A stretch of 64,000 nt of DNA from Ahrensia sp. (GTDB lineage Bacteria > Pseudomonadota > Alphaproteobacteria > Rhizobiales > Rhizobiaceae), in NCBI GenBank assembly GCA_002706335.1, contig PAKZ01000027.1, positions 110,177-174,176 on the forward strand. The letters run 5' to 3'. Under the pieces are notes generated by a model, which was not told where the DNA came from, ran no database searches, and saw only the letters and a program-made list of their open reading frames with translations. This document shows positions 43,403 through 53,141 of the stretch, piece after piece (position 1 is the first letter of the stretch; each line of letters starts with the position of its first letter). The translations under genes were made by a program, and so were the position numbers.

Positions 43403-44389
43403 CTACTTGATCATGTTGGTGATCTTGTCGGTCCATGCACCTTCCGGCTGTTTGGTGATGACCGGATCGGAACCACCGGCCAGAAGCGTATCGACGGTGC
43501 GCTGCGCCGCCTCCACGTCGAGCGTGCCGTCGGATCCGTCGATCAGCTTGGCAATTTCGCCCATCATGCGCTTCTGGTGTTTCTCTGTCTGCGCGCCGGT
43601 CGCGTCATTCTCGAGCACGATCTCGGCGGCTTCGTCCGGGTTCTCGACGGCCCAGTTCCAGCCCTTCATCGACGCCTTGACGAAACGGGCAAGCTTGTCG
43701 ACCATCTCGGGATCATCGAGGCTGCTCTCCAGGACATAGATACCGTCTTCGAGCGTCGCCACACCGTAATCGGAATAGCTGAAGGTGACGATGTCGTCCG
43801 GCGTGACACCCGCATCGATGACCTGCCAGTATTCGTTGTAGGTCATGGTCGTGATGCAGTCGGCCTGCTTCTGAAGCAGCGGATCGACGTTAAAGCCGAT
43901 CTTCTGAATGGTCACGCCGTTCTCCGAGCCGTCGGTCGGGATGTCGAGCTGGCTAAGCCAGCTGAGCAGCGGATACTCGTTGCCGAAGAACCAGCTGCCG
44001 ATGGTGTGGCCGCGAAATTCTTCGGGCTTGGTGATGCCGGTATCCTTCCAGCAGGTTAGCATCAGGCCGGAGCGCTTGAACGGCTGCGCGATGTTGACGA
44101 CCGGCACGCCCTTCTCGCGCGCGGCGAGCGCCGACGGCATCCAGTTGAGCATCACGTCGGCCCCGCCGCCGGCCAGCACCTGCGGCGGCGCGATATCCGG
44201 TCCGCCCGGGCGAATCTCGACCTCGAGATCCTCGTCGGCGTAGTAGCCCTTGTCCTTGGCGACATAATAGCCCGCGAACTGCGCCTGCGTGACCCATTGC
44301 AACTGCAACGTCAGCTTGTCGGCCGCCTGCGAAGCGGTCGCCGTCGCCGCCAGCGCGACGCCCGTGGCCAATGCGATCCATTTCTTCAT
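43403..44389 (-). CDS. ABC transporter substrate-binding protein (NMT1/THI5-like)
   Basis: A 328-residue periplasmic protein with signal peptide (MKKWIALATGVALAATATASQA) and the NMT1/THI5 start LTLQLQWVTQAQFAGYYVAKDKGYY. The ligand pocket Cys/His loop of true THI5 enzymes is absent, as expected for a binding protein. It is the last gene of an operon of ATPase, unknown membrane protein, two permeases and binding protein, next to the pyrimidine catabolism genes. A pyrimidine, dihydropyrimidine or hydantoin ligand is inferred from context. Confidence 0.88.
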   Translation of the reverse strand: MKKWIALATGVALAATATASQAADKLTLQLQWVTQAQFAGYYVAKDKGYYADEDLEVEIRPGGPDIAPPQVLAGGGADVMLNWMPSALAAREKGVPVVNIAQPFKRSGLMLTCWKDTGITKPEEFRGHTIGSWFFGNEYPLLSWLSQLDIPTDGSENGVTIQKIGFNVDPLLQKQADCITTMTYNEYWQVIDAGVTPDDIVTFSYSDYGVATLEDGIYVLESSLDDPEMVDKLARFVKASMKGWNWAVENPDEAAEIVLENDATGAQTEKHQKRMMGEIAKLIDGSDGTLDVEAAQRTVDTLLAGGSDPVITKQPEGAWTDKITNMIK

Positions 44390-44448
44390 GTCATGCTCTC
44401 CTGTTTCGGTTTGCGGATTGGCTCAGTCGTTTAGCCGGTTCGGGGATT

Positions 44449-45321
44449 TCACAAACCCCTGTTTCGATTCGACGGATGCCAGAAGGTGACGGAGCGCTCG
44501 ATCAGGGCGATCAGCCCGTAGCTCAGCGAACCCGCCAAGGCGGCGACAAAGATCTCTGCCCAGACCATGTCGACGTTCATTCGACCCACCTCGGCGGAGA
44601 TGCGAAATCCCATCCCCACGATCGGCGTACCGAAGAATTCGGCCACGATAGCGCCGATAAGCGCCAGCGTGGAATTGATTTTCAACGCGTTGAAGATGAA
44701 CGGCATCGCCGCCGGCAGGCGCAGCTTGAACAGCGTCTGCCAGTAGTCGGACGCGTAGGTGCGCATCAGATCGCGCTCCATGTGCCCGGCAGCGGCAAGA
44801 CCGGCGACCGTGTTCACCAGCATGGGAAAGAAGGTCATCGCCACGACGACCGCCGCCTTGGACGGCCAGTCGAAGCCGAACCACATCACCATGATCGGCG
44901 CGATGCCGATGATCGGCAGTGCCGAGATGAGATTGCCGACCGGCATGATGCCTGCCTTCAGGAAAGGCGAGCGATCGACAAGCACCGCGACGATAAAGCC
45001 CGCGCCACATCCCATCGCGTAGCCGGCGAGAACCGCCTTCAGATAGGTCTGACGGAAATCCGCCCACAAGACGGGCACCGAGTTGACGATACGATCCCAG
45101 ATCATCGACGGCGGCGGCAGAAGCACCGTCGGCACCTCGAAGCCGCGCGTGAACCCCTCCCATAACGCCAGAAGCGCCGCGCCGAACAGGAACGGAATCG
45201 CCAGATTGATCGCGTTCGCGACAGCCGGCGTCCGCGCGCGCACCGAAGCGAGCCGCGTGTTGGCGTACCAGGCGGCGAGCCAGAACACGATGGCCGCGAT
45301 CAGGATCGTCATGCCGCTCAT
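44449..45321 (-). CDS. ABC transporter permease (second subunit)
   Basis: A 290-residue permease of the SsuC/ThiX class with a long first hydrophobic hairpin and about six to seven membrane segments. The ATPase-docking loop is DLMRTYASDYWQTLFKLRLP. The true start (MSGMTI) at 45321 overlaps the first permease stop by 4 bp (ATGA). Two different permease genes in one NMT1-type operon imply a heterodimeric channel, whereas the importer at 15.5-18.2 kb has one. Confidence 0.9.
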   Translation of the reverse strand: MSGMTILIAAIVFWLAAWYANTRLASVRARTPAVANAINLAIPFLFGAALLALWEGFTRGFEVPTVLLPPPSMIWDRIVNSVPVLWADFRQTYLKAVLAGYAMGCGAGFIVAVLVDRSPFLKAGIMPVGNLISALPIIGIAPIMVMWFGFDWPSKAAVVVAMTFFPMLVNTVAGLAAAGHMERDLMRTYASDYWQTLFKLRLPAAMPFIFNALKINSTLALIGAIVAEFFGTPIVGMGFRISAEVGRMNVDMVWAEIFVAALAGSLSYGLIALIERSVTFWHPSNRNRGL

Positions 45322-46193
45322 CGCGCCGCCTCCGGACGCACGCCCATGCGCCGGTTGACCCAGGTGCCGAGCATCCCGATCAACGTTACCAGCAGGGCGG
45401 CCATGATCGCGGCGGCGAACAGCGCCGACCAGATCTGGACGGTCTGGCCGTAATAGGAACCGGCCAAAAGCCGCGCGCCGAGACCGGCGACCGCGCCGGT
45501 CGGCAGTTCGCCGACGATCGCGCCGACGAGACTGGCGGCAACAGCGACCTTCATGGAGGTGAACAGATAGGGCATGGAGGCCGGCACCCGCAGCTTCCAG
45601 AACACGTTCGACCGCGAGGCGCTGTAGGTCTTCATCAGGTCGAGATGCATGGCTTCCGGCGACCGCAACCCCTTCACCATCCCGACCGCCACGGGGAAGA
45701 AGGACAGATAGGTCGAGATCAGCGCTTTCGGCAGCAGTCCGGTCACGCCGACGGAACTGAGAACGACAATGATCATCGGCGCGATGGCGAGGATCGGGAT
45801 CGTCTGCGAGGTGATGATCCACGGCATCAGCGACTTGTCGAGCACGCTGCTGTGGACGATGCCGACAGCGAGGACAATGCCGAGAACCGTGCCCATGACA
45901 AAGCCGAGCAGCGTCGCCGACAGCGTAATCCACGCGTGATAGACGAGGCTGCGCTTGGACGTGATCTTCTTTGTGACCGTGGTATCCCACAGTTCGGCGG
46001 CGACCTGATGGGGCGCGGGAAGGATCGGCCGCTCCTGCACCATTGTCCTCTGCAATATCTCCGAGAAGGCAATCGGCCGGCCCGCGCGCTCGGCCTGATC
46101 GCGCTCGAACGGTGCGTTCAGGAACACTGCCGCGACATACCAGATCGCGATGATCGCCGCGACGACGGTGAAGATGGGCGCGACGCGCTTCAT
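45318..46193 (-). CDS. ABC transporter permease (first subunit)
   Basis: A 291-residue permease of the same class. It begins with a membrane anchor and a periplasmic segment (FLNAPFERDQAERAGRPIAF) that carries about 75 residues before the core. The docking loop is LDLMKTYSASRSNVFWKLRVP. The start MKRVAPIF at 46193 overlaps the preceding gene by 4 bp. Pairs with the 44449-45321 protein. Confidence 0.9.
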   Translation of the reverse strand: MKRVAPIFTVVAAIIAIWYVAAVFLNAPFERDQAERAGRPIAFSEILQRTMVQERPILPAPHQVAAELWDTTVTKKITSKRSLVYHAWITLSATLLGFVMGTVLGIVLAVGIVHSSVLDKSLMPWIITSQTIPILAIAPMIIVVLSSVGVTGLLPKALISTYLSFFPVAVGMVKGLRSPEAMHLDLMKTYSASRSNVFWKLRVPASMPYLFTSMKVAVAASLVGAIVGELPTGAVAGLGARLLAGSYYGQTVQIWSALFAAAIMAALLVTLIGMLGTWVNRRMGVRPEAAR

Positions 46194-46753
46194 GCCAGTG
46201 ACCTCGCCTTGCCGAGCCGCTGGCGAACCGCGGCGGTGGCGATATCCGCATCGTCGCGCGAGACGCCATGCGCGATGGCGAACGAACCGGTCGTCGCGCG
46301 CGCCATCAAAGCCGGCTGCGGGACGCGTTTTCCGTTCACCGTCACCCTCTTGGCCATATCGTCCGGCACCCAGCTCAGGCCGGAAAAGGCCGAAGCCGGG
46401 ATCGTCCTGCGCGGACCGAGAAAGAACACCTTGTCCGCCACCGTCAGGCCGGTCGCCCGAGCCTCTATGACCGTCCGCCCGAACAGCCGCCAGGCGATCA
46501 TGCCCAGCCCGACAAGTTCGGCCAGCGCCCATGCAACGAGCCATATCTGGAAGAAAGCGCCGGATTCGCCGCTCCGGTTCGCCACCTCCAGCATAAGCAG
46601 CGCGAACAGGCCGCCGAACGTCCAGAAGGCGAAGATCGCGATCATGCCGACAAAGGAGACCAGGCCTGTCTGCGGAGTGATCACCACTTTCGTGACCCCC
46701 TGACCATGCACGACGCGGATGCGGGGACCGGACGACACAAGGGCAAGCGCCAT
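46190..46753 (-). CDS. unknown two-TM membrane protein inside the ABC operon
   Basis: I do not recognise this 187-residue protein. It has two hydrophobic segments (about 33-55, MIAIFAFWTFGGLFALLML, and about 68-92) followed by a beta-rich cytoplasmic part (IEARATGLTVADKVFFLGPRRTIPASAF) that looks like a bacterial PH-like or YdbS-type domain. It sits between the ATPase and first permease genes with no gap on either side (adjacent stop/start; 4-bp overlap), so it is very probably translated with the importer. It could be an assembly or regulatory subunit. Confidence 0.7.
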   Translation of the reverse strand: MALALVSSGPRIRVVHGQGVTKVVITPQTGLVSFVGMIAIFAFWTFGGLFALLMLEVANRSGESGAFFQIWLVAWALAELVGLGMIAWRLFGRTVIEARATGLTVADKVFFLGPRRTIPASAFSGLSWVPDDMAKRVTVNGKRVPQPALMARATTGSFAIAHGVSRDDADIATAAVRQRLGKARSLA

Positions 46754-47542
46754 TCAGACATCCTCATAGCTGTGCCCTGCCCTCAGCCCGTCGCGCACCC
46801 GGTGGGCGATTTTCAGGAATTCCGGCGTTTCGCGGATATCGAGCGTCCGGTTCTCGCCCAGATCGCAATCGATCACGTCATGGATCCGGCCGGGACGCGG
46901 GCTCATCACGACAATCCTGGTCGACAGGAACACCGCTTCCGGAATCGAGTGTGTGACGAAAACGACCGTCTTTTTCGTCGCCGCCCAGAGTTTCAGGAGC
47001 TGCTCGTTGAGATGGTCGCGCACGATCTCGTCGAGCGCGCCGAAAGGCTCGTCCATCAGCAGCATGTCCGGCTGGACCGCGAGCGCACGGGCAATCGAGG
47101 CGCGCTGCTGCATGCCGCCCGACAATTGCCACGGGAACTTGTTGCCGAAGCCGGCGAGATCGACCAGTTCGAGATTCTCGCTCACCCGCTTTTCGCGTTC
47201 CGCCTTGTCGAGGCCCATGACCTCCAGCGGCAGCGCTATATTGTCGGCGATGGTGCGCCAGGGAAACAGCGCCGCGGCCTGGAAGACATAGCCATAGGCG
47301 CGCTTCAGCCGCGCCTCCTCCGGCGTCATGCCGTTGACCGTGATCGTCCCGTCGCTCGGCTTTTCCAGATCGGCAATGACCCGCAGAAGCGTGGTCTTGC
47401 CGCAGCCGGACGGCCCGATCAGCGAGACGAATTCGCCCTTGTCGATCGAAAGATCGATATTCGACAGCGCATGCACCGGACCGTCATTGGTCTGGAAGGT
47501 CAGGTTGAGCTTTTCAGCCTTGATGACGGTTTGAGTGTCCAA
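46754..47542 (-). CDS. ABC transporter ATP-binding protein (SsuB/TauB-like)
   Basis: A 262-residue ATPase: Walker A GPSGCGKTT, signature LSGGMQQRASIARAL, Walker B MLLMDEPFGALDE, switch His in VTHSIPEAVF. The open frame reaches 47707 but that would overlap the divergent cupin gene; no in-frame ATG exists near 47540, so the best start is TTG at 47542 (MDTQTVIKAEKL), preceded by a weak GGA. First gene of the second NMT1-type importer operon. Confidence 0.88.
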   Translation of the reverse strand: MDTQTVIKAEKLNLTFQTNDGPVHALSNIDLSIDKGEFVSLIGPSGCGKTTLLRVIADLEKPSDGTITVNGMTPEEARLKRAYGYVFQAAALFPWRTIADNIALPLEVMGLDKAEREKRVSENLELVDLAGFGNKFPWQLSGGMQQRASIARALAVQPDMLLMDEPFGALDEIVRDHLNEQLLKLWAATKKTVVFVTHSIPEAVFLSTRIVVMSPRPGRIHDVIDCDLGENRTLDIRETPEFLKIAHRVRDGLRAGHSYEDV

Positions 47543-47564
47543 ATTCCGTGTCGTCCATGTTGTA

Positions 47565-47588
47565 GCATGCGGACTTTCGTCCGCATGC
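47565..47588. promoter_or_regulatory. perfect 10-bp inverted repeat between importer operon and cupin gene
   Basis: GCATGCGGAC-TTTC-GTCCGCATGC lies in the 109-bp divergent region. It covers the -35 position of the cupin promoter, whose TATAAT is at 47597-47602, and lies 23-46 bp upstream of the importer start. Either an operator for both directions or a leader hairpin. Confidence 0.6.
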
Positions 47589-47596
47589 GCGTTCTC

Positions 47597-47602
47597 TATA
47601 AT
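47597..47602 (+). promoter_or_regulatory. -10 element of the cupin gene
   Basis: A perfect TATAAT 50 bp upstream of the cupin start. No good -35 hexamer is seen; that position falls in the inverted repeat at 47565-47588, which fits regulation by the factor binding there. Confidence 0.5.
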
Positions 47603-47651
47603 TCCGTTGCGGCAAAAACGCCGTTTCGTTTCACGATCTGGAGGATCGTCC

Positions 47652-48068
47652 ATGTCTGTTTCAGCATCGCGCGCCCCCGAATGCCGCAAGCTTCGCGCCG
47701 AAAGCACCTATTCGGGCAAACAGGGCTTCGACTATTTCGAGGGCATCGCTCGCGAAACGGTCGGCTCGTCCGGTATCTGCATGCATCTGCTGACGATCCC
47801 GCCGGGCGGGCGCGCCAGGGCGCACAAGCATGACAGCCATGAAACCGCGATCTACGTGCTTGCCGGCAGCGCGATCATGTATTGGGGCGAAAAGCTCGAA
47901 CACTGCATGGAAACAGCGGCGGGCGACATGATCTATATCCCCGCCAACGTCCCGCACCTGCCGATCAACAATTCCGCCGACACGGTCACTGCCGTCATCG
48001 CGCGCACCGACCCCAATGAGCAGGAGAGCGTCACGCTGCTGCCGGAACTCGAACGGTTCGTGGACTAG
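47652..48068 (+). CDS. small cupin-domain protein
   Basis: A 138-residue single-domain cupin. Conserved metal ligands appear as KHDSHETAIYVLAG (His, His, Glu) and in the second motif AGDMIYIPANVPHLPIN (last His). GGAGG lies 9 nt upstream of the ATG. It is divergent from the importer operon and convergent with hydA. Small cupins of this type can be isomerases, dioxygenases or sensors; nothing here decides between them. Co-location with pyrimidine genes suggests an accessory step. Confidence 0.78.
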   Translation: MSVSASRAPECRKLRAESTYSGKQGFDYFEGIARETVGSSGICMHLLTIPPGGRARAHKHDSHETAIYVLAGSAIMYWGEKLEHCMETAAGDMIYIPANVPHLPINNSADTVTAVIARTDPNEQESVTLLPELERFVD

Positions 48069-48079
48069 GCGAGCCGTCA

Positions 48080-49537
48080 TCACACCCCGCTTGCCGGAAT
48101 GCCGGTGCGTTCCACGGGGCGCGGGGCAACCAGTTCCTTCCAGGTCGACAGCGCCTTGTTGACCGCCTGGAACGGCTCGCGCTTGACGAACTTGCCGTGG
48201 CCTTCCTCTGTGCGGACCTCACCGTCATGCACGACCACCTTGCCGCGCGACAGCGTGAAGCGCGGCAGGCCCTTCACATGCTTGCCCTCGAAGACGTTGT
48301 AGTCGATCGCCGACTGCTGGGTCTTGGCCGAAATGGTCTTCTCCTTGTTCGGGTCGAGCACGACGATATCGGCATCGGCCCCGACGAGGATAGCACCCTT
48401 TTTCGGGTACATATTCAGGATCTTGGCGATATTTGTTGAGGTAACCGCGACGAATTCGTTCGGCGTCAGCCGGCCGGTGCTGACGCCATAGGTCCACAGC
48501 ATCGGCAGCCGGTCTTCCAGACCGCCCGTACCGTTCGGGATCTTGGTGAAATCGCCGACGCCGTAGCGCTTCTGGTCGGTCGTGAAGGCGCAGTGGTCGG
48601 TGGCGACGACGCTCAGCGAACCGGCCTGCAGGCCCGCCCACAGCGAATCCTGGTGCTTCTTGTTGCGGAACGGCGGGCTCATGACGCGGCGTGCGGCGTG
48701 ATCCCAGTCCTTGTCGAAATATTCGCTCTCGTCCAGCGTCAGGTGCTGGATCAGCGGCTCGCCATAGGCGCGGATGCCATTCTGGCGCGCCCGGCGGATC
48801 GCTTCGTGCGCCTGCTCGCAGGAGGTGTGGACGATATAGACCGGCACGCCCGCCATATCGGCGATCATGATGGCGCGGTTGGTCGCCTCGCCTTCCACTT
48901 CGGCAGGGCGCGAATAAGCGTGCCCCTCCGGCCCGTTATTGCCTTCCGCCATCAGCTTCTGCTGCATGGGGGCGACGACGTCGCCATTCTCGGCATGGAC
49001 CAGCGGCAAGGCGCCCAGTTCGGCGCAGCGCGAGAACGACGCGAACATCTCGTCGTCATTGACCATCAACGCGCCCTTGTAGGCCATGAAATGCTTGAAG
49101 GTGTTGATGCCCTTCTCGCGAACCACCGTCTCCATCTCGTTGAAGACCTGCTCGCCCCACCAGGTCACGGCCATGTGGAAGGAATAGTCGCAATTGGCGC
49201 GCTGGGACTTGTTGTCCCACCGGGTCAGCGCGTCGAACATCGACTGGCCGGGATCAGGCAGGCAGAAATCGACCACCATCGTCGTGCCGCCGGCGACCGC
49301 CGCGCGCGTGCCGCTCTCGAAATCGTCGCTCGAATAGGTGCCCATGAAGGGCATTTCCAGATGCACATGCGGATCGATGCCGCCCGGCATGACGTAGCAG
49401 CCGGTCGCGTCCAGTTCGTCGCCGCCAGACAGGTTCGGCCCGATCTCGGTGATCACGCCATCCTCGATCTTGACATCGGCCTTGTAGGTCAGGTCGGCGG
49501 TGACGACGGTTCCGTTCTTGATGATGGTAGCGGTCAT
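48080..49537 (-). CDS. hydA: dihydropyrimidinase (hydantoinase)
   Basis: A 485-residue cyclic amidohydrolase opening dihydrouracil or dihydrothymine to N-carbamoyl-beta-amino acids (EC 3.5.2.2), the second step of reductive pyrimidine breakdown. Metal ligands His57 and His59 (DPHVHLEMPF), the carbamylated Lys148 and catalytic Tyr153 (FKHFMAYKGAL), then HAENGD, HTSCEQAHEA and VATDHCAFT are all present. A strong GGGAGAAG ribosome site precedes the ATG. Last gene of the minus-strand operon that begins with the transaminase. Confidence 0.95.
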   Translation of the reverse strand: MTATIIKNGTVVTADLTYKADVKIEDGVITEIGPNLSGGDELDATGCYVMPGGIDPHVHLEMPFMGTYSSDDFESGTRAAVAGGTTMVVDFCLPDPGQSMFDALTRWDNKSQRANCDYSFHMAVTWWGEQVFNEMETVVREKGINTFKHFMAYKGALMVNDDEMFASFSRCAELGALPLVHAENGDVVAPMQQKLMAEGNNGPEGHAYSRPAEVEGEATNRAIMIADMAGVPVYIVHTSCEQAHEAIRRARQNGIRAYGEPLIQHLTLDESEYFDKDWDHAARRVMSPPFRNKKHQDSLWAGLQAGSLSVVATDHCAFTTDQKRYGVGDFTKIPNGTGGLEDRLPMLWTYGVSTGRLTPNEFVAVTSTNIAKILNMYPKKGAILVGADADIVVLDPNKEKTISAKTQQSAIDYNVFEGKHVKGLPRFTLSRGKVVVHDGEVRTEEGHGKFVKREPFQAVNKALSTWKELVAPRPVERTGIPASGV

Positions 49538-49573
49538 CGGCTTCTCCCGTGTTCGTTCGTTTCGGCTGCTGCC

Positions 49574-50332
49574 TCAATCGGCATAGGATGGATCCTCGCG
49601 ATCCAGAATGTGCTTCATTTCAGCGAAATGCGCATGCTCCGCGTCCTTGTAGACGTCCCATTCGCGTGCGGTCGCTTCCGCCAGATCGTCGCTCATGATG
49701 TTCATCGGCCGCCCGGTCTGATAGGCCAGCACCATCTGCCGCGCGGCGCGCTCCAGATGATACATCGCGTCGAAGGCCTCGGCGACGGTCGGCGCTACGG
49801 TGGTCACGCCGTGATTGGCCATCATGACGGCGGAGTGGTTGCCGATCGAGCCGGCGATCCGCTCGCCCTCGGCTTCCTCGGTGGCGATGCCACCGAAGCT
49901 CATGTCATAGGCGATGCGGCGGAAGAACCGCGCCGTCACCTGATCGATGGGATAGATGGTCGGGTCCTGCAACGTCGCAAGCGTCGTCGCATAGGGCGGA
50001 TGCAGATGAAGCGCCACGCGCGCATGCGGCAGACGGCGATGGATCGCCGAGTGGATCGACCACGCGGACGGATCGGGCGCGTCGGGCCGCTTCATCGTGT
50101 CCGGATCGTCGGCGTCGACCAGCAGAAGCTGCGACGCCTTCGCCATCGAAAAGTGCTTCCAGCGCGGATTGACGAGGAATTTCTTTCCGTCCGGGGACAC
50201 GGCGGCGGAAAAATGGTTGGCGACGCCCTCGTGCCAGTCATTGCGCGCCGCAAGCCGAAGAGCCGCGGCGAGATCTATGCGAAGCTGTTTCTCGTCGGCT
50301 TCTCTAAGTGATACGACGTTCGTTTCCGTCAA
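49574..50332 (-). CDS. class II aldolase/adducin family protein
   Basis: A 252-residue class II aldolase/adducin-fold protein with the zinc motif HLHPPYATTLATLQ and later MANHGVTTV. No ATG is available: two TTG codons at 50335 and 50332 follow GGAG in the end of the upstream gene, and the second has better spacing. Such proteins act as sugar-phosphate aldolases, decarboxylases or oxygen-dependent enzymes. Its place inside a pyrimidine operon, between the amidohydrolase and hydA genes, is not explained by the known reductive pathway. Confidence 0.83.
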   Translation of the reverse strand: MTETNVVSLREADEKQLRIDLAAALRLAARNDWHEGVANHFSAAVSPDGKKFLVNPRWKHFSMAKASQLLLVDADDPDTMKRPDAPDPSAWSIHSAIHRRLPHARVALHLHPPYATTLATLQDPTIYPIDQVTARFFRRIAYDMSFGGIATEEAEGERIAGSIGNHSAVMMANHGVTTVAPTVAEAFDAMYHLERAARQMVLAYQTGRPMNIMSDDLAEATAREWDVYKDAEHAHFAEMKHILDREDPSYAD

Positions 50333-50336
50333 CAAT

Positions 50337-51593
50337 TCACTCCACGATCTCTGCTGTCTCTACCACCGCATGGAACAGCACGTCGGCCCCTGCCCGCGCC
50401 CATTCCAGCGAGATCTCCTCGGCCTCGTTGTGCGACAACCCGTCGACGCAGGGGCACATGACCATCGCCGTCGGGGCCACACGATTGATCCAGCAGGCAT
50501 CGTGGCCGGCGCCGGAGATGATATCGCGATGCGAGTAGCCGAGCCGGTCGGCCGCGTCGCGGATCGCCTTGACGCAATCATAGTCGAACTCGACCGGGTC
50601 GAAACCGCCGACCTTCTCGAACTCGATCCCGAGCCCCATCTCGTCGCAGATTTCCTTCGCGCCGATCTTCAGCCGCTCTTCCATGTCGGTGATCACGGCA
50701 AGGTCCGGCGAGCGGAAATCGACCGTGAAGACAACCTTGCCGGGGATGACGTTGCGCGAATTCGGATGGACGTCGATATGGCCGGCCGCGCCGACCGCAT
50801 GCGGCGCATGGTTCCAGGCGATCTCGTCGACGAGTTGCAGCACCTTGGCCATGCCGAGGCCGGCATTCTTGCGCATCGGCATCGGCGTCGAGCCGGTATG
50901 CGCGTCCTTGCCGGTGATGGTCACCTGCGTCCACGACAGGCCCTGCCCGTGCGTGACGACGCCGATGTCCTTGCCCTCGGCCTCCAGGATCGGGCCCTGC
51001 TCGATATGCAGCTCGAAGAAGGCCTTCATCTTGTCCTTGCGGGATCCGACTTCCTCGTCGCCCTTCCAGCCGATACGGGCCAGCTCGTCGCCGAACTTCT
51101 TGCCCTTGGCGTCCTCGCGGTCATACGCCCAGTCCTGCTCGTGGACACCGGCGAAAACGCCGGAGGCGAGCATGGCCGGCGCGAAGCGCGTGCCTTCCTC
51201 GTTGGTCCAGTTGGTGACGACGATCGGATGCTTCGTCTTTATGCCGAGGTCGTTCAGCGTGCGGACGATTTCAAGGCCGGCCAACACGCCGAGCACACCG
51301 TCATACTTGCCGCCGGTCGGCTGGGTGTCCAGATGCGAACCGACATAGACGGGCAGCGCTTCCGGGTCCGCGCCCTCGCGCGTCATGAACATATTGCCCA
51401 TCGTGTCGACGCCCATCGTGCAGCCGGCGTCCTCGCACCATGACTGGAAAAGCTTGCGGCCCTCGCCGTCCTCGTCGGTGACCGTCTGGCGATTGTTGCC
51501 GCCGGCGACGCCGGGGCCGATCTTCGCCATTTCCATCAGCGAGTCCCACAGCCGGTCTCCGTTGATCCTGAGATTTTCGCCCGGTGCCGCCAT
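50337..51593 (-). CDS. Zn-dependent hydrolase, N-carbamoyl-beta-alanine amidohydrolase type
   Basis: A 418-residue M20-type amidase/hydantoinase-carbamoylase. Metal ligands: GSHLDTQPTGGKYDGVLGVLAGLE (His, Asp), NEEGTRF (Glu), and the later HIEQGPILE and GAGHDACW regions. It removes the carbamoyl group from N-carbamoyl-beta-alanine (or 2-methyl analogue) to give beta-alanine, CO2 and ammonia, the third step of the reductive pathway. Allantoate and L-N-carbamoylase activities occur in the family, but linkage with hydA, mmsA and preTA favours beta-ureidopropionase. Confidence 0.9.
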   Translation of the reverse strand: MAAPGENLRINGDRLWDSLMEMAKIGPGVAGGNNRQTVTDEDGEGRKLFQSWCEDAGCTMGVDTMGNMFMTREGADPEALPVYVGSHLDTQPTGGKYDGVLGVLAGLEIVRTLNDLGIKTKHPIVVTNWTNEEGTRFAPAMLASGVFAGVHEQDWAYDREDAKGKKFGDELARIGWKGDEEVGSRKDKMKAFFELHIEQGPILEAEGKDIGVVTHGQGLSWTQVTITGKDAHTGSTPMPMRKNAGLGMAKVLQLVDEIAWNHAPHAVGAAGHIDVHPNSRNVIPGKVVFTVDFRSPDLAVITDMEERLKIGAKEICDEMGLGIEFEKVGGFDPVEFDYDCVKAIRDAADRLGYSHRDIISGAGHDACWINRVAPTAMVMCPCVDGLSHNEAEEISLEWARAGADVLFHAVVETAEIVE

Positions 51594-51617
51594 GGTTCTT
51601 CGTCCCTTCTCTTTCGC

Positions 51618-53114
<1,497 letters not shown>

Positions 53115-53141
53115 CCCGTCCTCCGGTCGTGTTCTTTTTTG

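Noticed and set aside
44449..46269. Apparent 606-residue fused permease
   Set aside because: The first half is out-of-frame sequence of the other permease; the true gene starts at 45321 with the ATGA overlap.
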